Assembly (NCBI GenBank): GCA_025602905.1
Contig: JAHLKI010000002.1
Span: 868,001 to 932,000 of the forward strand
Direction: 5' to 3'
From: Phlyctochytrium arcticum
Lineage: Eukaryota; Chytridiomycota; Chytridiomycetes; Chytridiales; Chytridiaceae
DNA: 64,000 nt
Shown here: piece by piece, positions 47,897-59,135 of the stretch
How positions within the stretch are numbered: position 1 is the stretch's first letter
Layout of the letters: every line of letters begins with the position of its first letter
The notes under the pieces: generated by a model
Told to the model about the DNA's origin: nothing
Seen by the model: the letters and a program-made list of their open reading frames with translations, nothing else
Databases searched by the model: none
Position numbers and translations under genes: made by a program

Positions 47897-48802
47897 ATGG
47901 CCGACCCATCACAGTACCCAACCTTCCTCAAAGAAGCCCAATCCATTGCCCGTACCGCCGGAGCAATCATCAAAGATGCCTTTACCAATCGCGGCAGTCT
48001 TGAAATTGATCTCAAAAACGAGAACGACGCCGATCTCGTCACTCAGTGCGATCGCAAAGTCGAGGCTCTCATTTTCAATCATTTAAAAACCACCTTTCCC
48101 ACCCACAAATTCGTCGGTGAAGAAACTGTCTCAGAGTCGGAGAGCAAGACGACGGGACTGGATGAGACGCCTACCTGGGTCGTTGATCCCATTGATGGAA
48201 CCACCAATTTTGTGCACGGATTTCCGTTTGTAGCGGTTGCTATTGGATTGGTCGTCAAGAAGGAGCCCGTCGTGGGGGTCGTATTCAACCCCATTATGGA
48301 CGAGATGTTTCACGCTGTAAAGGGCCAGGGAGCGTTTTTGAATGATGTTGCCTTGCCGTTGCCTCCTGTACGGCCATTAAAGTCGTTGGCGCGGGCATTG
48401 GTAGCTAGCGAGTACGGAGCAGACCGAGTACCAGAGATTGTCGACCCCAAGATGCGAACCCTGCACAAAGTCATTGCGGATCCCGTCCGAGGAGTGCGAA
48501 CTTTGGGATCCTGCGCCTTGACCATGTGCTACGTCGCTCGGGCTTCATTGGACTGCTACTGGGAAGCGGGTGTTCATGCCTGGGATGTCGCCGCTGCCGC
48601 CATCATTGTACGGGAGGCTGGAGGGATTGTGGTCAACTGGGATCAACAAGAAACTGAGCAGGCCGCTGGAGGCCGGGAGTATTTCGATATTTGCAGTCGG
48701 AATGTATTGTGCGTGCGAAAGACGGCCGGTGAAGGGGAAGGAGCAGCTATTTTAAAAACAGTACGAGCTGCTATAGAGCCTGTAACGTATGCTCGGGATT
48801 GA
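47897..48802 (+). CDS. Inositol monophosphatase
   Basis: Mg2+-dependent dephosphorylation of inositol monophosphates, the last step of inositol synthesis and recycling. It is a single exon of 301 residues. Metal-binding motifs are complete: GEET near residue 75, WVVDPIDGTTNFVHGFP, and HAWDVAAAAIIVREAGG toward the C-terminus. The N-terminus (KEAQSIARTAGAIIKDAF) and VEALIFNHLKTTFPTHKFVG are family-typical. It may also act on related sugar phosphates, as some family members do. The minimal spacer to SEC20 means the two promoters must overlap. Confidence 0.97.
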   Translation: MADPSQYPTFLKEAQSIARTAGAIIKDAFTNRGSLEIDLKNENDADLVTQCDRKVEALIFNHLKTTFPTHKFVGEETVSESESKTTGLDETPTWVVDPIDGTTNFVHGFPFVAVAIGLVVKKEPVVGVVFNPIMDEMFHAVKGQGAFLNDVALPLPPVRPLKSLARALVASEYGADRVPEIVDPKMRTLHKVIADPVRGVRTLGSCALTMCYVARASLDCYWEAGVHAWDVAAAAIIVREAGGIVVNWDQQETEQAAGGREYFDICSRNVLCVRKTAGEGEGAAILKTVRAAIEPVTYARD

Positions 48803-48880
48803 TCTTTATGATATTACTTCAGTGCATATATGGTACATTAAAATACTCGGTGAAACATAGAGGGCATGAAGTAGGTCTCC

Positions 48881-50285
48881 CTACCCAAAATAATACACGG
48901 ATGCCGCAAACATGGCCGCGGCCGTCCCTAAACCACTGGCGAAACCCATCGCAGCAGCTGGTAGACCGTTAGAGAGGCGTTTCGCGGGACGCTCGGCTGA
49001 CCCCAACTCTTCTATCTCCGAAACCTTTCGCTTGGTGACAGTAGAAGCGGTTACTGTCGGTGGGCTAACGTCTCTCCCGTGGTCCGCACCATGCAAATGA
49101 TCTTCAGGGCTATCTACAAAGCTCCCGGATGTAAGGTCAAGGCATCGCGTGACCTCATTTAAATGGCCAAGGATGCGCTGGTCATTGTTAACAATGTCAA
49201 GATTCCACAAACGCTGAGTACGTCGTCTCATCTCTGCAGACCAGTCGTGATATTCCTGGCGATTTTTCAGGCTGTTCCAACGGTCAAAGCACTGCTTGAG
49301 CTCACTCGCCAAGACATCATACTCGTCACGCTCGACCCGATTGCGTTCATCAACCAAGGCGGGACGTCGTTCATTTTCACGGTCAAGGTCGGCTGGGCTA
49401 CATGCATCGGTCAATCCGGTATCAGGCCCTTTCCCTTTCGGATCTACGACCGAATCAGCCGCCAGGCTATCAGCAAACTTATCCTTTCGCTGACAAGCAG
49501 AGTTCACGCTGATGACCTCCACATCGCTGAAATCAACGGTTCTAGAATCCTTCTGGTTTTTGAAGCAACTACCAGTGCTGATAAGTTGAGCCTCATCCTC
49601 GCTGCCGATTATATCCACATCATCACTAGTGTTCCCATCCTCATCAGTAAGCAGGATACACTCGTTGTCGGATAACTTTCCAAGTTTGTATGTCCGTATG
49701 GCTTCAGATTCAAGTACACTCAATGAGGAGTGTGATGACGAGTCGTCCACACTGGTGGTCCATGATGAGGAAGTATGGTCTGAACTGGCGGAATCCTCAT
49801 TTTTTGGATGAATTGGTACGGGGACACGACCCGCCAAAGTTCTTTCAACGGCTATAGCAGCCTGAACGCAGACCTCATCGTCATCATCTACGCAAAAACA
49901 AACTCATGGTTTAGGAACAATGAGTATCTAGTTATTAGATGGGATTCTTACCAGACATATCGAATAGCGATGGCAAATACGACTTTGGCAATTCCATCAT
50001 CCTTGTTGAAAAAGATCCAGTAAGATTTAAACTCAGTCCGTGCTCAACAAGAAAAGTTTGTAAAATCCGCGGAATTCGTGGAGGTGAACCCCCCGTTTGC
50101 ACTTTTCCAATATTTTTTCTCCAATCTGTCAAACTAACCCATCTTGACATGGGTAAAAACCCTATGTGTGAAATATACTCTCCATTCCTCCCAATCTTGG
50201 GCAAAGTTTTCCCACACTCTAGCTTTGACGGACCCGGAAACATGGCATACGCTCCTACCTTCTTTATCCAAATTTCCGGGTCCAT
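48881..50285 (-). CDS. Hypothetical acidic protein with a C-terminal membrane tail
   Basis: Two exons join in phase: 50285-49952 and 49887-48881, separated by a 64-base intron (GTAAGA...GCGTAG), giving 446 residues. The N-terminal 110 residues look folded (MDPEIWIKKVGAYAMFPGPS, HIGFLPMSRWVSLTDWRKNI, RIPRILQTFLVEHGLSLNL). After a run of four Asp comes a long Ser/Asp-rich acidic region. A helical block follows (LASELKQCFDRWNSLKNRQE, MRRRTQRLWNLDIV). The C-terminus is Gly/Ala-rich and hydrophobic (AAAMGFASGLGTAAAMFAAS, ending VYYFG), like a tail anchor. Family not recognised. A non-ATG start within exon 2 can be dismissed because the spliced upstream exon fits. Confidence 0.65.
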
Positions 50286-50432
50286 CCACACAAAATAGAA
50301 TTCACGGTGATCTTACCGACATCAACGACCAGCATGTATGCTATGTACGGCGAGCAGGAGGATGATGGTCTCAAAAGACGCGCGCACCTGTCAAAATCCC
50401 CCAACAACAACTTCCCACACCCCGCAAAAAAT

Positions 50433-51281
50433 ATGACACTCCCAATAATCCTAGGCTCATCCTCCAAATTCCGGGCCCAAATCCTCCGTGACCATGGCCT
50501 AGACTTTACAGTCCTCAAGCCCGACATTGACGAAAAGAATGTTGCAGGCCGGGAAGATGCATTGTTGACGCCCAGTCAAATCTGTCTGGCCGTCGCCAAA
50601 GCCAAAGCTGATGCACTGATACCCAAAGTCGAGGGGAAGCAAGTGTTGGTTATCACGTATGTTGGTTGTGGTTTAGTGTTTTGTATTGTAGGAAATTGAC
50701 GGTTTTTGGATAGCTGTGACCAGGTCGTTGCATTCAATGGTGGGGTGAGAGAGAAACCAGAGGACGAAGAGGTTCTGTATATAAACAAACCCCATTTTTT
50801 GGTGCCGTACTGTGGAATTGATGTGTTGAATAAATAGCAATGCCGAGAGTATCTCCGCTCATACGCTTCTCAACCCGCCGAAACGCATTCAGCCATCGTC
50901 ATCAGTAAGCAATGGAAAATCATGATCTTGACTACCACCCACCGAGCCTAATGAGATTCCATCTAGCCAATATTCGGACCGGTAAACAAGTGTCGGGGGT
51001 AGATGTGGCCCGACAGTACTTTCAATCCATACCAGAGCACATCATGACTGAGTTGATTGGGAAGGGGGATGTCATGTATTGTGCAGGAGGGTTCATGATT
51101 GATGACCGTGAGTTCAGAAACTTGAGGATTGTCCTTTTTGGTCGATTCTTACCGGTGGTTTTTTTTAGCATTATTGGAACCGTACTTGGACCGGAGAGAA
51201 GGAGACGAGGATTCGATTATCGGAATGCCGATGAAACTCCTCCACCGACTGATGAACGAAGCCACAGATTCAGAGTCATGA
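50433..51281 (+). CDS. Maf/ASMTL-type nucleotide pyrophosphatase
   Basis: Hydrolyses nucleoside triphosphates, probably modified ones, to monophosphates: a house-cleaning enzyme. Five exons join in frame: 50433-50656, 50714-50771, 50838-50904, 50967-51107 and 51169-51281, for 200 residues. Motifs are complete. They are the N-terminal loop PIILGSSSKFRAQILRDHG, the central TCDQVVAFNGGVREKPED with the catalytic Asp and the KP signature, and the late YCAGGFMIDDPLLEPYLDRR and DSIIGMPMKLLHRLM. The frame is open upstream to other ATGs (for example MYGEQEDDGLKRRAHL), but the chosen ATG starts right at the conserved beta strand. It is divergent to the acidic hypothetical gene with 147 bases between. 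Confidence 0.93.
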
Positions 51282-51425
51282 GAGTTGGGGCAGACAGATG
51301 TAGCTCATTCTTGTGTATGGTATACGAAAAAAAAGGACAAAATGGATGTAAAGAAGACTGCTCTAGCTCTGTACAAGTGGGAGACCAAAGATATGTACAA
51401 TTATAAAGAAAATCGGAGGAGATGT

Positions 51426-53198
51426 CTATGCAAGTGCAGGTGTGGAGCGTTTCTCATGGGTCCGACGATGCCGCGCAACCTGATCCGGGCGAGCAAACTT
51501 TTTGGCGCATTGCTGCATGGGGCATTTGAATGGTTTTTCGCCGGTATGTACGCGCAACTAATGAAAAGATATCCCAAGTCAGTCAAAAGAAAGATTATAA
51601 AAGTAAGGAAGGTTTGGAGACTTACGTGTTTGGTCAAGTTACTGCTTTCCGCAAACCGCTTTTCGCAACCGTCCATTTTGCATTTGAAGGGTTTTTCGCC
51701 AGTGTGTTTTCGGATGTGGATGGTAAGGGCGCCTGGGATGGCGAATTGGCGTTGGCAGGCCGGTTCAGGGCATTTGTAGGGTCGTTCGCCTAAAGAATTG
51801 CTATAAGTACAAGTGGAAGAAAACACTGGATGAAAACGTTGAAAGTATACCTGTATGTGTCCGCATGTGTTGTGTCATGATGCCCGATTCCGAGAAACGC
51901 TGGTTGCAGACGGTGCATTGGTACGGTTTATCCCCGGTATGTGTCTGAATATGCCGCATAACCTTTTGTCGCTGGTTGAAGGGTTTTCCATTCCGTTCAC
52001 AGCCTTCCCAGTTACAGACGTATTCGTGCTGGCCGGATCCGATATGGTCTTCGGAGACGTGGTCGGTCAGTTCGTCAAATGTTGGGAACCGGTCAGAGCA
52101 GTTGCGCCATAGGCATCCGTGAGGACGATCGTCGCTTGCGGCAATCGCCAGATGGTCCGAGCACAAGTGTTGGATCAAGTCGTCGACAGAGAAGAAGCTG
52201 GAGAGGCTGCAGAGAGCCCACTTGCAGGCATGCAAAAAGGAAGAGCGAACTGTTGTGGGGGATGAGACGATTTCGGTCATGGCGCCTTCGGTAGCAGCAA
52301 TGGCAGCATTAGCAGGTTGAACAATGGCAATTTCTTGTACGTCATCAGTGGGTGACATTTCTGTTGGGGCACAAGAGTAGACAGAGTCGGTGGGGGAAAT
52401 GGAGCGGGAGCGCTTCCCGAGTTTGCCCAGACGGTTGGCCGACAAATGCAACTTGCTAATGTGGGGCAATAACTCGTCATTGTTGCGAAATTCGGCTGTG
52501 CAGGTGGCCCATCGGCATTTCGTGTCTGGTTCCTTAAGCATGGTTTGAGAGGTGATGAGAATGTCGTCCATGGCGTCGCTGCTGTTACCATCTTCGATTT
52601 TGATTGTTGGCGAGTAAGCGCGGGATGGCGCGTGGGAATCTGTAGAGTAGGAGAGGAGTGTCACGTCCGCATCAGAGGGGGGTTGGGGAGGTAGAGCAGA
52701 GATGGGAGGGAAGGGGCGTTGGACTTGGCGGAGGGGAAAGAAGGTTGAGCCGCAAGCCAGGGAGGGGATGACTTGGGTGTTGTGCGGGGCATGAGACGTT
52801 GTTCCTGGGATGGCCATGGTTGATGGTAGATCTGATGGATCTGATGATGTTGGTAACGGGGAGGGTTCTCGCTCTTGCGAAGCGACAGAGATGGGGGATG
52901 ATGGTTCTGGTTCTGGTTCTGGTGGTGGTGGTGGTGGTGGTGGTGATGAGCGAGTAGGTGCAAGTGTGGGTGATGATGATGATGGTTGATATGGTGGTTG
53001 TGGTTGAGAGGATGGAAGAGGAGGAGGGAAAGCAATGGATGCGCTGCTACTTATGGACGAGAGCTGAGCGAGCAGGGTCTGGTAGCGCTGCAGAATGTCT
53101 GTGCAAAACGAGTTGTCGCACGGCCCGGAACAGGAGCGCTGCTCCGCCGCTGCTGGCTCTTCCGCCGCGACCAAACGCTCCGGGCCTCCCTGAGCCAT
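51426..53198 (-). CDS. C2H2 zinc-finger transcription factor with eight finger-like units
   Basis: Starts [20 protein letters not shown]. The N-terminal 230 residues are low complexity, with a Pro run and an alternating Pro/Glu run and Ser/Pro stretches, probably an activation region. Separated fingers follow, at [19 protein letters not shown] and [20 protein letters not shown], then a C-terminal cluster: [34 protein letters not shown] (with HIQTH), [55 protein letters not shown] and [19 protein letters not shown]. Linkers of the TGEKP type ([16 protein letters not shown]) show DNA binding. Two introns interrupt the cluster, near 51830 and 51625-51545. Paired CxW-type fingers before a classic cluster recall zinc-responsive Zap1 and the GLI/ZIC group. 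The target is unknown. It converges on the Maf gene. Confidence 0.88.
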
Positions 53199-54764
53199 CC
53201 TTCCGCGACCGAACCGCCTTTGCCGCCCCGCCCTCCGGAACGCCCTTGTTTATTGTTTTTTGTTTACCCTGGGAAGAGTTTGCTCCTACTCACTCCTCTG
53301 GGCTCCTTTAGTTCCTAGTCCTGTCCTATAGTCCACCTCTACAGCTAGTTATTCCTCAGGACTAAATGACCTTGACAGATTTTCGCCCCGTTCCCACAGG
53401 CAGTGTCTTCACTCCAAGTATTCCGAGTTCTTGCACCGGCCGCTGCCGTAAGCCGTTATAGTAGGTGATAGATAGTGTTTGATAAAATGTCGCTGCTGCT
53501 GGGATTCCAGCGATTTCGGCGACGGGGCCGGACTGGCAATTTGTGGCAATCGCTTTCCGCGGTGTCAAACCAGCTCGGGTTCACTGCAGCCGGCTGTGGC
53601 GCATTTCACTCCCTGCATCCAGATCCAGGGAGCTGTCACAAACGGCGAGCCTCGGGAATTTTGCACTGATGCCCATAATGACTTTTGTGTTTGCAACTGT
53701 CAAGCACATGGCATTGTCATGAGCAAGAATGTGGAGTGTTCAGCCTGGGATTCCACCAGAAAAGAGTGGATTCGATGAGTATGGCTATCCTACGCCAACG
53801 GTATGGACACCCTTCTCTCGAAGTACTCACCGTTGAATGTGGTAGAACGACAAGATTGCACTGTGAAATGGAGAATATACTGGAAAGATTCGATCCCCAG
53901 TTTACCTACGTGGCCGGCATGGTCCGTGCAGCGAGGGGTGACGATGGCATATGCCCAAAACGCCAGGGAACTTATGCGGCATCAACCCCTCACTCCTTTC
54001 CTTTATCGTGCACCGAAAATTGTGACTATAACGAACGGCAGGGAAGAATTCGCTGCCCCAGAGCTGTTTTCTTATTCATTAGCAAAGTTTTTACATCGTG
54101 GCCATCACAAGATTGAAATTTCTCGAAACTAAAAGCAATCGACCTCACTGGGACGCCAATCAACAAGAAAACAACTCTGGACTTAAACAGGAAATGCCTC
54201 GATTTGACAACATTGATATTGGAAGACATTTTCGAACCTGTACATCCCCAAGCGAGAGGACACAACCTCGCCATCGAAAGATTCACAACAAGATCTCCGC
54301 CAGCTGGAAGGGCCTAACTTCCAAGTCGGCAAGTGGGTCGATTCCACAGCTCTTTGTAGAAGATGGGCCTTCTTGTAGTCTGGTCGATGGCAATGCCGCC
54401 GGCCACGACGTTCAAGAGCTGCGACCCCTGTGATCTTGGGCATGTGTGTATAGAAAGACTTTGTTCTTTGTGAATAAAATGTACATGTTAAAGGGTATGA
54501 TCTTATAATCCCCCCCACAAAAATGACCATGTCAAAATGCAAAATACCGATGTGTTCCCGCGGATCCGGGCCGGCCCGATCGGTCGCGTGCCTCCCCCAA
54601 AAGTTCGCTCAAACCCCATTTCCTTTGCAACATCTTGCGTCTGTCTCGTTTCTTCTCTCGCAGCTCCCTTATAGCCGCCGTCACCCGTCGTTGTTGTCGC
54701 CGTCGTCGTAGTCGTCGTCCTGCTAAATCTTTCTTACCCGCTTCAAACTTGAACTCTAACTGCA
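53199..54764. other. Intergenic, doubtful open frames
   Basis: About 1.5 kb between the zinc-finger start and the acyl-CoA dehydrogenase start. Plus-strand frames at 53479-53778, 53685-54132 and 54098-54433 overlap in different frames. Some stretches read like protein (for example PAPELFSY-like AAPELFSYSLAKFLHRGHH), but I could not splice them into one product or match a family. A decayed gene is possible. Confidence 0.35.
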
Positions 54765-56421
54765 ATGGCTGCTACGATCCGTTTGAACGCTGTCGCCGCA
54801 AGGATGGCCCGCGCCGCCGTGGTAAAGCCGGCCCCAACCTTTACCAACAGCATCCGGTACATATCTCTCTCGCCGTTTCCCAGTGATTGTGTGTTCTAAC
54901 TGCGATATCTCGCTTTTGTTTATAACAGAGCTTTCTCGCGCTCAGTCGTGGCCCGCAATGAGGAGGAAATGCAGCGCCTTCCTTCCCTCTACACGTTGAC
55001 CGACGAGGAGGAGATGATGAGGGATGCTGGTGGGTTTTGTGCATTTGTACAAACGTCGCGTAACAAAGGCTCACCACCTGCCTAGTCCGCAAGTTTGCCA
55101 CGGAGCAAGTCAAACCCCGTGTCTTTGAGATGGACGAAGCCGAAGTCATGGACAAGGAAATCTTCCAGGCTATGTTTGACCAGGGTGTATGTGAACAAGC
55201 TCGTTTCATTTACTAGAAAACCAGAAATCTCACTTTAGTATCAACAATTAGCTGATGGCAATTGAGACACCCGTCGAGTACGGTGGTTCTGGTGCTTCCT
55301 TCACATCTGCCATCATTGCCGTCGAGGGTATGAAAATGCGGAGACTGGGCTGTAAGATGAAAGTTTCTCATTATTTTTGCCAGAACTCGCCAAGATCGAT
55401 GCTTCCGTTAGTGTTGCTTGCGATGTGCACAACACGTTGGTCAACACCCTCGTCCGGGCTTACGGAACTGATGCCCAAAAGGAAAAGTACCTTACCCGTC
55501 TGGCCCAGGGCACTGTACGTTTTACTTCAAAATCTACGTGTGATTGCAAAAGTTGACTTGGGTCATTTAGGTCGGTTCTTTTGGTTTGACCGAGGCTGGA
55601 GCTGGCAGTGATGCTTTTGCCCTCAAGACGACGGCCAAAAAGGACGGAAACAACTACATCCTGAACGGCGGAAAGATGTGGATCACCAACTCTGCGGAGG
55701 CTGGAATTTTCCTTGTTTTCGCCAATGTTGCTCCCGAGAACGGATACAAGGGCATTACATGCTTTATTGTTGAGAAGGAGTGGGGTGTCAAGGTTGCCAA
55801 GAAGGAGCGAAAGGTATGGTTTGGGGGTCATTTTCAACTGGGTATGTATCCGGAGTATTGAAATTCTGTCATCAGCTCGGCATCAAGTCTTCTTCCACAT
55901 GTGCCTTGGACTTTGACGATGTTGTTGTCCCTGCCGAGAACGTGCTCGGTGAAGTCGGAAAGGGTTACAAATACGCCATTGAAATCCTGAACGAAGGTCG
56001 TATCGGTATCGCCGCCCAGATGATTGGTATCGCCCAGGGCGCCGTCGACCTGGCCATGCCCTACATGTACCAGCGCAAACAGTTCGGAACCGCTATTGCC
56101 GATTTCCAAGGCGTCCAGCACCAAGTCGCCCAAGTCGCTGTCGAAATCGAAGCTGCGCGCCTGTTGACCTACAATGCCGCCCGCATGAAGGAGGAAGGCC
56201 GCGATTTCATCAAGCAGGCCGCCATGGCCAAATTGTACGCTAGTCAGGTTGCCGAGAAGGCATCAAGCAAGGCGATTGAGTGGGTCGGCGGTGTTGGATT
56301 CACCCGTGATTTCGGGGTTGAAAAGTTTTACCGTGATGCAAAGATTGGAGCGATTTACGAGGGTACCTCCAACATCCAGTTGCAGACCATTGCCAAGCTG
56401 ATGAAGAAGGACTACAATTAA
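54765..56421 (+). CDS. Mitochondrial acyl-CoA dehydrogenase, short/branched-chain type
   Basis: Oxidises short or branched acyl-CoA to the enoyl-CoA with FAD. There are about seven exons. Exon 1 (54765-54856) encodes a mitochondrial presequence ([20 protein letters not shown]), completed after an intron by [13 protein letters not shown]. Then come [20 protein letters not shown] and the helix [20 protein letters not shown]. The active-site loop is [19 protein letters not shown]. The FAD/substrate motif is [18 protein letters not shown], then [16 protein letters not shown]. The C-terminal domain has [40 protein letters not shown] and the catalytic-base region [16 protein letters not shown]. Codons are GC-rich and strongly biased, as for a highly expressed gene. 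It resembles ACADSB more than medium- or long-chain forms. Confidence 0.95.
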
Positions 56422-57575
56422 GCTCCTCTTTGTCCTTCTTTCTCTCTCTCCATTGTTACCCTCACTTACACACATCGTCACCTTTTGCCACTGCAACCAC
56501 CCTCTTCCGTCATTTAGATGCAATTCTCCTATCTCACTCTTTTTTATATGTTTTTGTTTCATTTGTTGATGCTTTTCTTCTATTTACGAATACACGGATT
56601 TTACGCTCGTATGCTTTTTTGTTTGCGCGAGGAGAGGTTTTGCCACCAAAGCTACTGTTTTTGACTGCGTGTGCGTGTGTGTGAACTTATGTGCGCAGTC
56701 CGATCCGCAACGCATCTGGCTATCGATCGAAACGCCTCAGATGCTATCTGGACGATCGTTAGTAGTGACTTGACTTATGATGTAGATCCAGGCATCAAGG
56801 GTCCAATCTCCTCCTATCCCTGCTGGTTTGAATGAAGCTTGATGATGCTTCAAATTACGAGGCCAGGACGGGGGAAAAACAAACGAGCGAATAGCAACTT
56901 GCGAGCAAATTGTTCAGTTGTGTGATCCTTGGAAATCTCGGGAATGGAGACAATTAAATCTAGTACAGTACTGTGTGTTTAGATGATACATGATGATTCT
57001 GATTCTCGATAGCCACGTTAGATGCCATGCCTGGAAATGGACTGGAGGTAATGTATCGGGAAGGGGGCATTTATGGTACTTTAAAATCCTAGTCACCGCA
57101 TCGCCTACATAAAGAGGACCACCCCTTCACCAAGTCACTATCTGATGTCTCTTTCTCTCATCCTTCCCTACTCTAATTTCTCATTTTGCTCTGCAAAAAT
57201 TAGCGCCGACAAGCTGGCCTACATGGGGCATCACTTTTCTTTTTAAAATCTCCCCAGATCGAAAATAGAAGCATTTTGGCTAGGCGCTTCCAAAAGTCTG
57301 TATAGAATAGACTTTTTGCTCACGTCAGCTCGTGTTCTAAATTTAGCGAAAACAAAACAACAAACACCAACGGATTTACACATTTTCTTTCCTAAAGCTG
57401 GTACTTTCTTTTTTCCGTCCACGGTTCTAAGCGTCAAGAGTGCTCGCAGATATAAAAGACAAGGACCAGGCATCTTGAGAATCACGTCCCCAAGAACACA
57501 TTCGGCATCCCACACGCGTCGCGTCGCACATCGTAGCTTTTCACCAGTTTTAGAACAGAGAAATCGAAGTGAATC
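56422..57575. other. Intergenic: C/T-rich 3' end and synaptobrevin promoter
   Basis: About 1.15 kb. The first 120 bases are C/T-rich and probably the 3' untranslated region of the acyl-CoA dehydrogenase. No gene is seen in the middle. The end holds the synaptobrevin promoter. Confidence 0.5.
57451..57458 (+). promoter_or_regulatory. TATA box candidate for the synaptobrevin gene
   Basis: TATAAAAG lies 118-125 bases before the start codon, a fitting distance for a fungal TATA promoter. Seen directly; function inferred. Confidence 0.5.
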
Positions 57576-57969
57576 ATGTCATCCCAACAGCAAACCTCGC
57601 CCGGCAAGTCTGCCCAGGTCCAGAACCAAGTCGACGAAGTCATTGGCATCATGCACAACAATATCGAGAAAGTGATGCAGCGCGGTGAACGGCTCGAATC
57701 CCTCCAAAACAAAACGGACGATTTGCAGCAGGGAGCGTTGCAGTTTAAACGGGGTGCGACCAAAGTCCGGAAACAAATGTAAGCCTGTGAATTTTTCATC
57801 TGCGTATTGAGAGCAACATGAATTGACTTTTTTTCCGTTCTTTAGGTGGTGGAAAGACTTAAAATTGAAATTGATTATTGCGGCGATTGTGATTGTGGTT
57901 TTGATCATTATCATTGTGCCGATTGTCAATAATGTCAAGTCGAATAGCCCAAAGGCTCCGGGTACATAG
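57576..57969 (+). CDS. SNC1: Synaptobrevin/VAMP R-SNARE (Snc1/2-like)
   Basis: Vesicle SNARE for Golgi/endosome to plasma membrane fusion. Exons 57576-57778 and 57846-57969 join in phase across a 67-base GTAAGC...TTTAG intron, giving 108 residues. A short Gln/Ser-rich N-terminus leads into the SNARE motif VQNQVDEVIGIMHNNIEKVM, with the zero-layer Arg in QRGERLESLQNKTDDL. The juxtamembrane segment is FKRGATKVRKQM then WWKDLKLK, and the anchor is LIIAAIVIVVLIIIIVPIV. The Trp pair before the anchor is typical of VAMPs. Only a short tail follows. The intron position just before the WWK is shared with many fungal SNC genes as I recall, which I could not check. Confidence 0.95.
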
Positions 57970-58232
57970 AGGGGTAGTGCTTAGACGAGTCATCTGTTGG
58001 TGTTGGGGGGGGGGATGTATGGGGTGTTTTCGTGCATTTTTTTATATATATCCAAGACACTTTTTCTTTCGATTGTTCTCTGTTATGATATCTCTCGTTT
58101 TTATTCAAGAATGTACGAGGATGTTGTTACAGGTTTAAAACTATAGGTGAAACCGCTCACGCAACAGTTGCATATATACGATTGAGTGTCCAACGTCCAA
58201 AGAGCGTTTATACAGAACGGAGTTCAAATTAA

Positions 58233-58616
58233 CTAAAACAATCCAGGAAATGCCCGCTTCACCGCATCCACCGTCGTATCCGGTGTCGTATTGAACAACA
58301 ACCGACAGCCCTCTCCTCCTTCCTTCCGAATAACCTCAATCAACTCCTCCATCCACGCCGTCAACTCCATATTACTCCGAATCCCATTCCCAATCACGAC
58401 AGCATCGGGTCGCTTGAGCTGCATAGTTTGCTTCAAATCGGCACATTTCGATTCGGGGGTGACGGGGATGAATGTGTAGTTGATGGGGGTGTCGGCGAAC
58501 AGGGTGTCGACTTGGGCGAGACCGTCTTTGACGCGTTGTTGGATCTCGGCCGGGACTTTGGGATGGTTGTAGGGAAGTCCAATGAGGATGACGGTTGGAG
58601 ATGAGTTTGTTGACAT
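58233..58616 (-). CDS. Hypothetical 127-residue protein
   Basis: One exon. It begins MSTNSSPTVILIGLPYNHPK; a beta strand followed by a Pro/Asn/His turn, then a helix (EIQQRVKDGLAQVDTLF), strand (INYTFIPVTPES), helix and another strand (PDAVVIGNGIRSNMELTAWM). This gives an alpha/beta, Rossmann-like pattern. The GNGIR turn could bind a phosphate or nucleotide, but that is only a guess. The end is LLFNTTPDTTVDAVKRAFPG. The composition is clearly protein-like. The frame is open to 58742 but the first good Met is here. I do not recognise a named family. Confidence 0.65.
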   Translation of the reverse strand: MSTNSSPTVILIGLPYNHPKVPAEIQQRVKDGLAQVDTLFADTPINYTFIPVTPESKCADLKQTMQLKRPDAVVIGNGIRSNMELTAWMEELIEVIRKEGGEGCRLLFNTTPDTTVDAVKRAFPGLF

Positions 58617-59135
58617 GGTTCTTGATTTTGGCGAGGTGTCTGTATCGTATTTCGTTTGCGTCTTTGGACTTGGTGAGCGGTTTTTATAAGGTCGGAAGAG
58701 GATGACAAATGCTCGTGCTGTCACTTTTATCACAAATGTCATTCGAAATCATTCTTGACCAGATCTAAAGAGTACATAGCTTCGCTCCGCCGAACCTTGA
58801 TCCCCTCACTCAGTTTACTTTCACTTCAAGAACGCTAGTCATCAAATAGAGTCGTTGCCTGCTCAACCGATCTCGGCATGACACGTCGCTCGAATGCTCG
58901 TTGCACTCCAAAGCCTTGGGCTCCAAGATGCCCATTCATTCATTAGATCGTAATTTAGGGAACCTCCTTCAAAGTATTCCCTACGCTGTTGCTCGGAAAT
59001 TCAGGTGGCATGTGGATCAGAAATGATTTATTTTGCTGCTCCTCAAATTCGCGTATTTCAATAGCCAAGTTGGTAAAATTTCCTTATACACGTACCACCT
59101 AATAACTTCTAGAACATTTCTTAACCCCTTCGATC
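58617..59135. promoter_or_regulatory. Divergent promoter region, 127-residue gene and RNA-repair gene
   Basis: 519 bases between divergent start codons. No clear TATA or repeat. Confidence 0.45.

Noticed and set aside
53479..54433. Overlapping plus-strand frames that might form a gene
   Set aside because: I tried to join them through GT-AG sites and found no single convincing product; kept only as a doubtful intergenic note.
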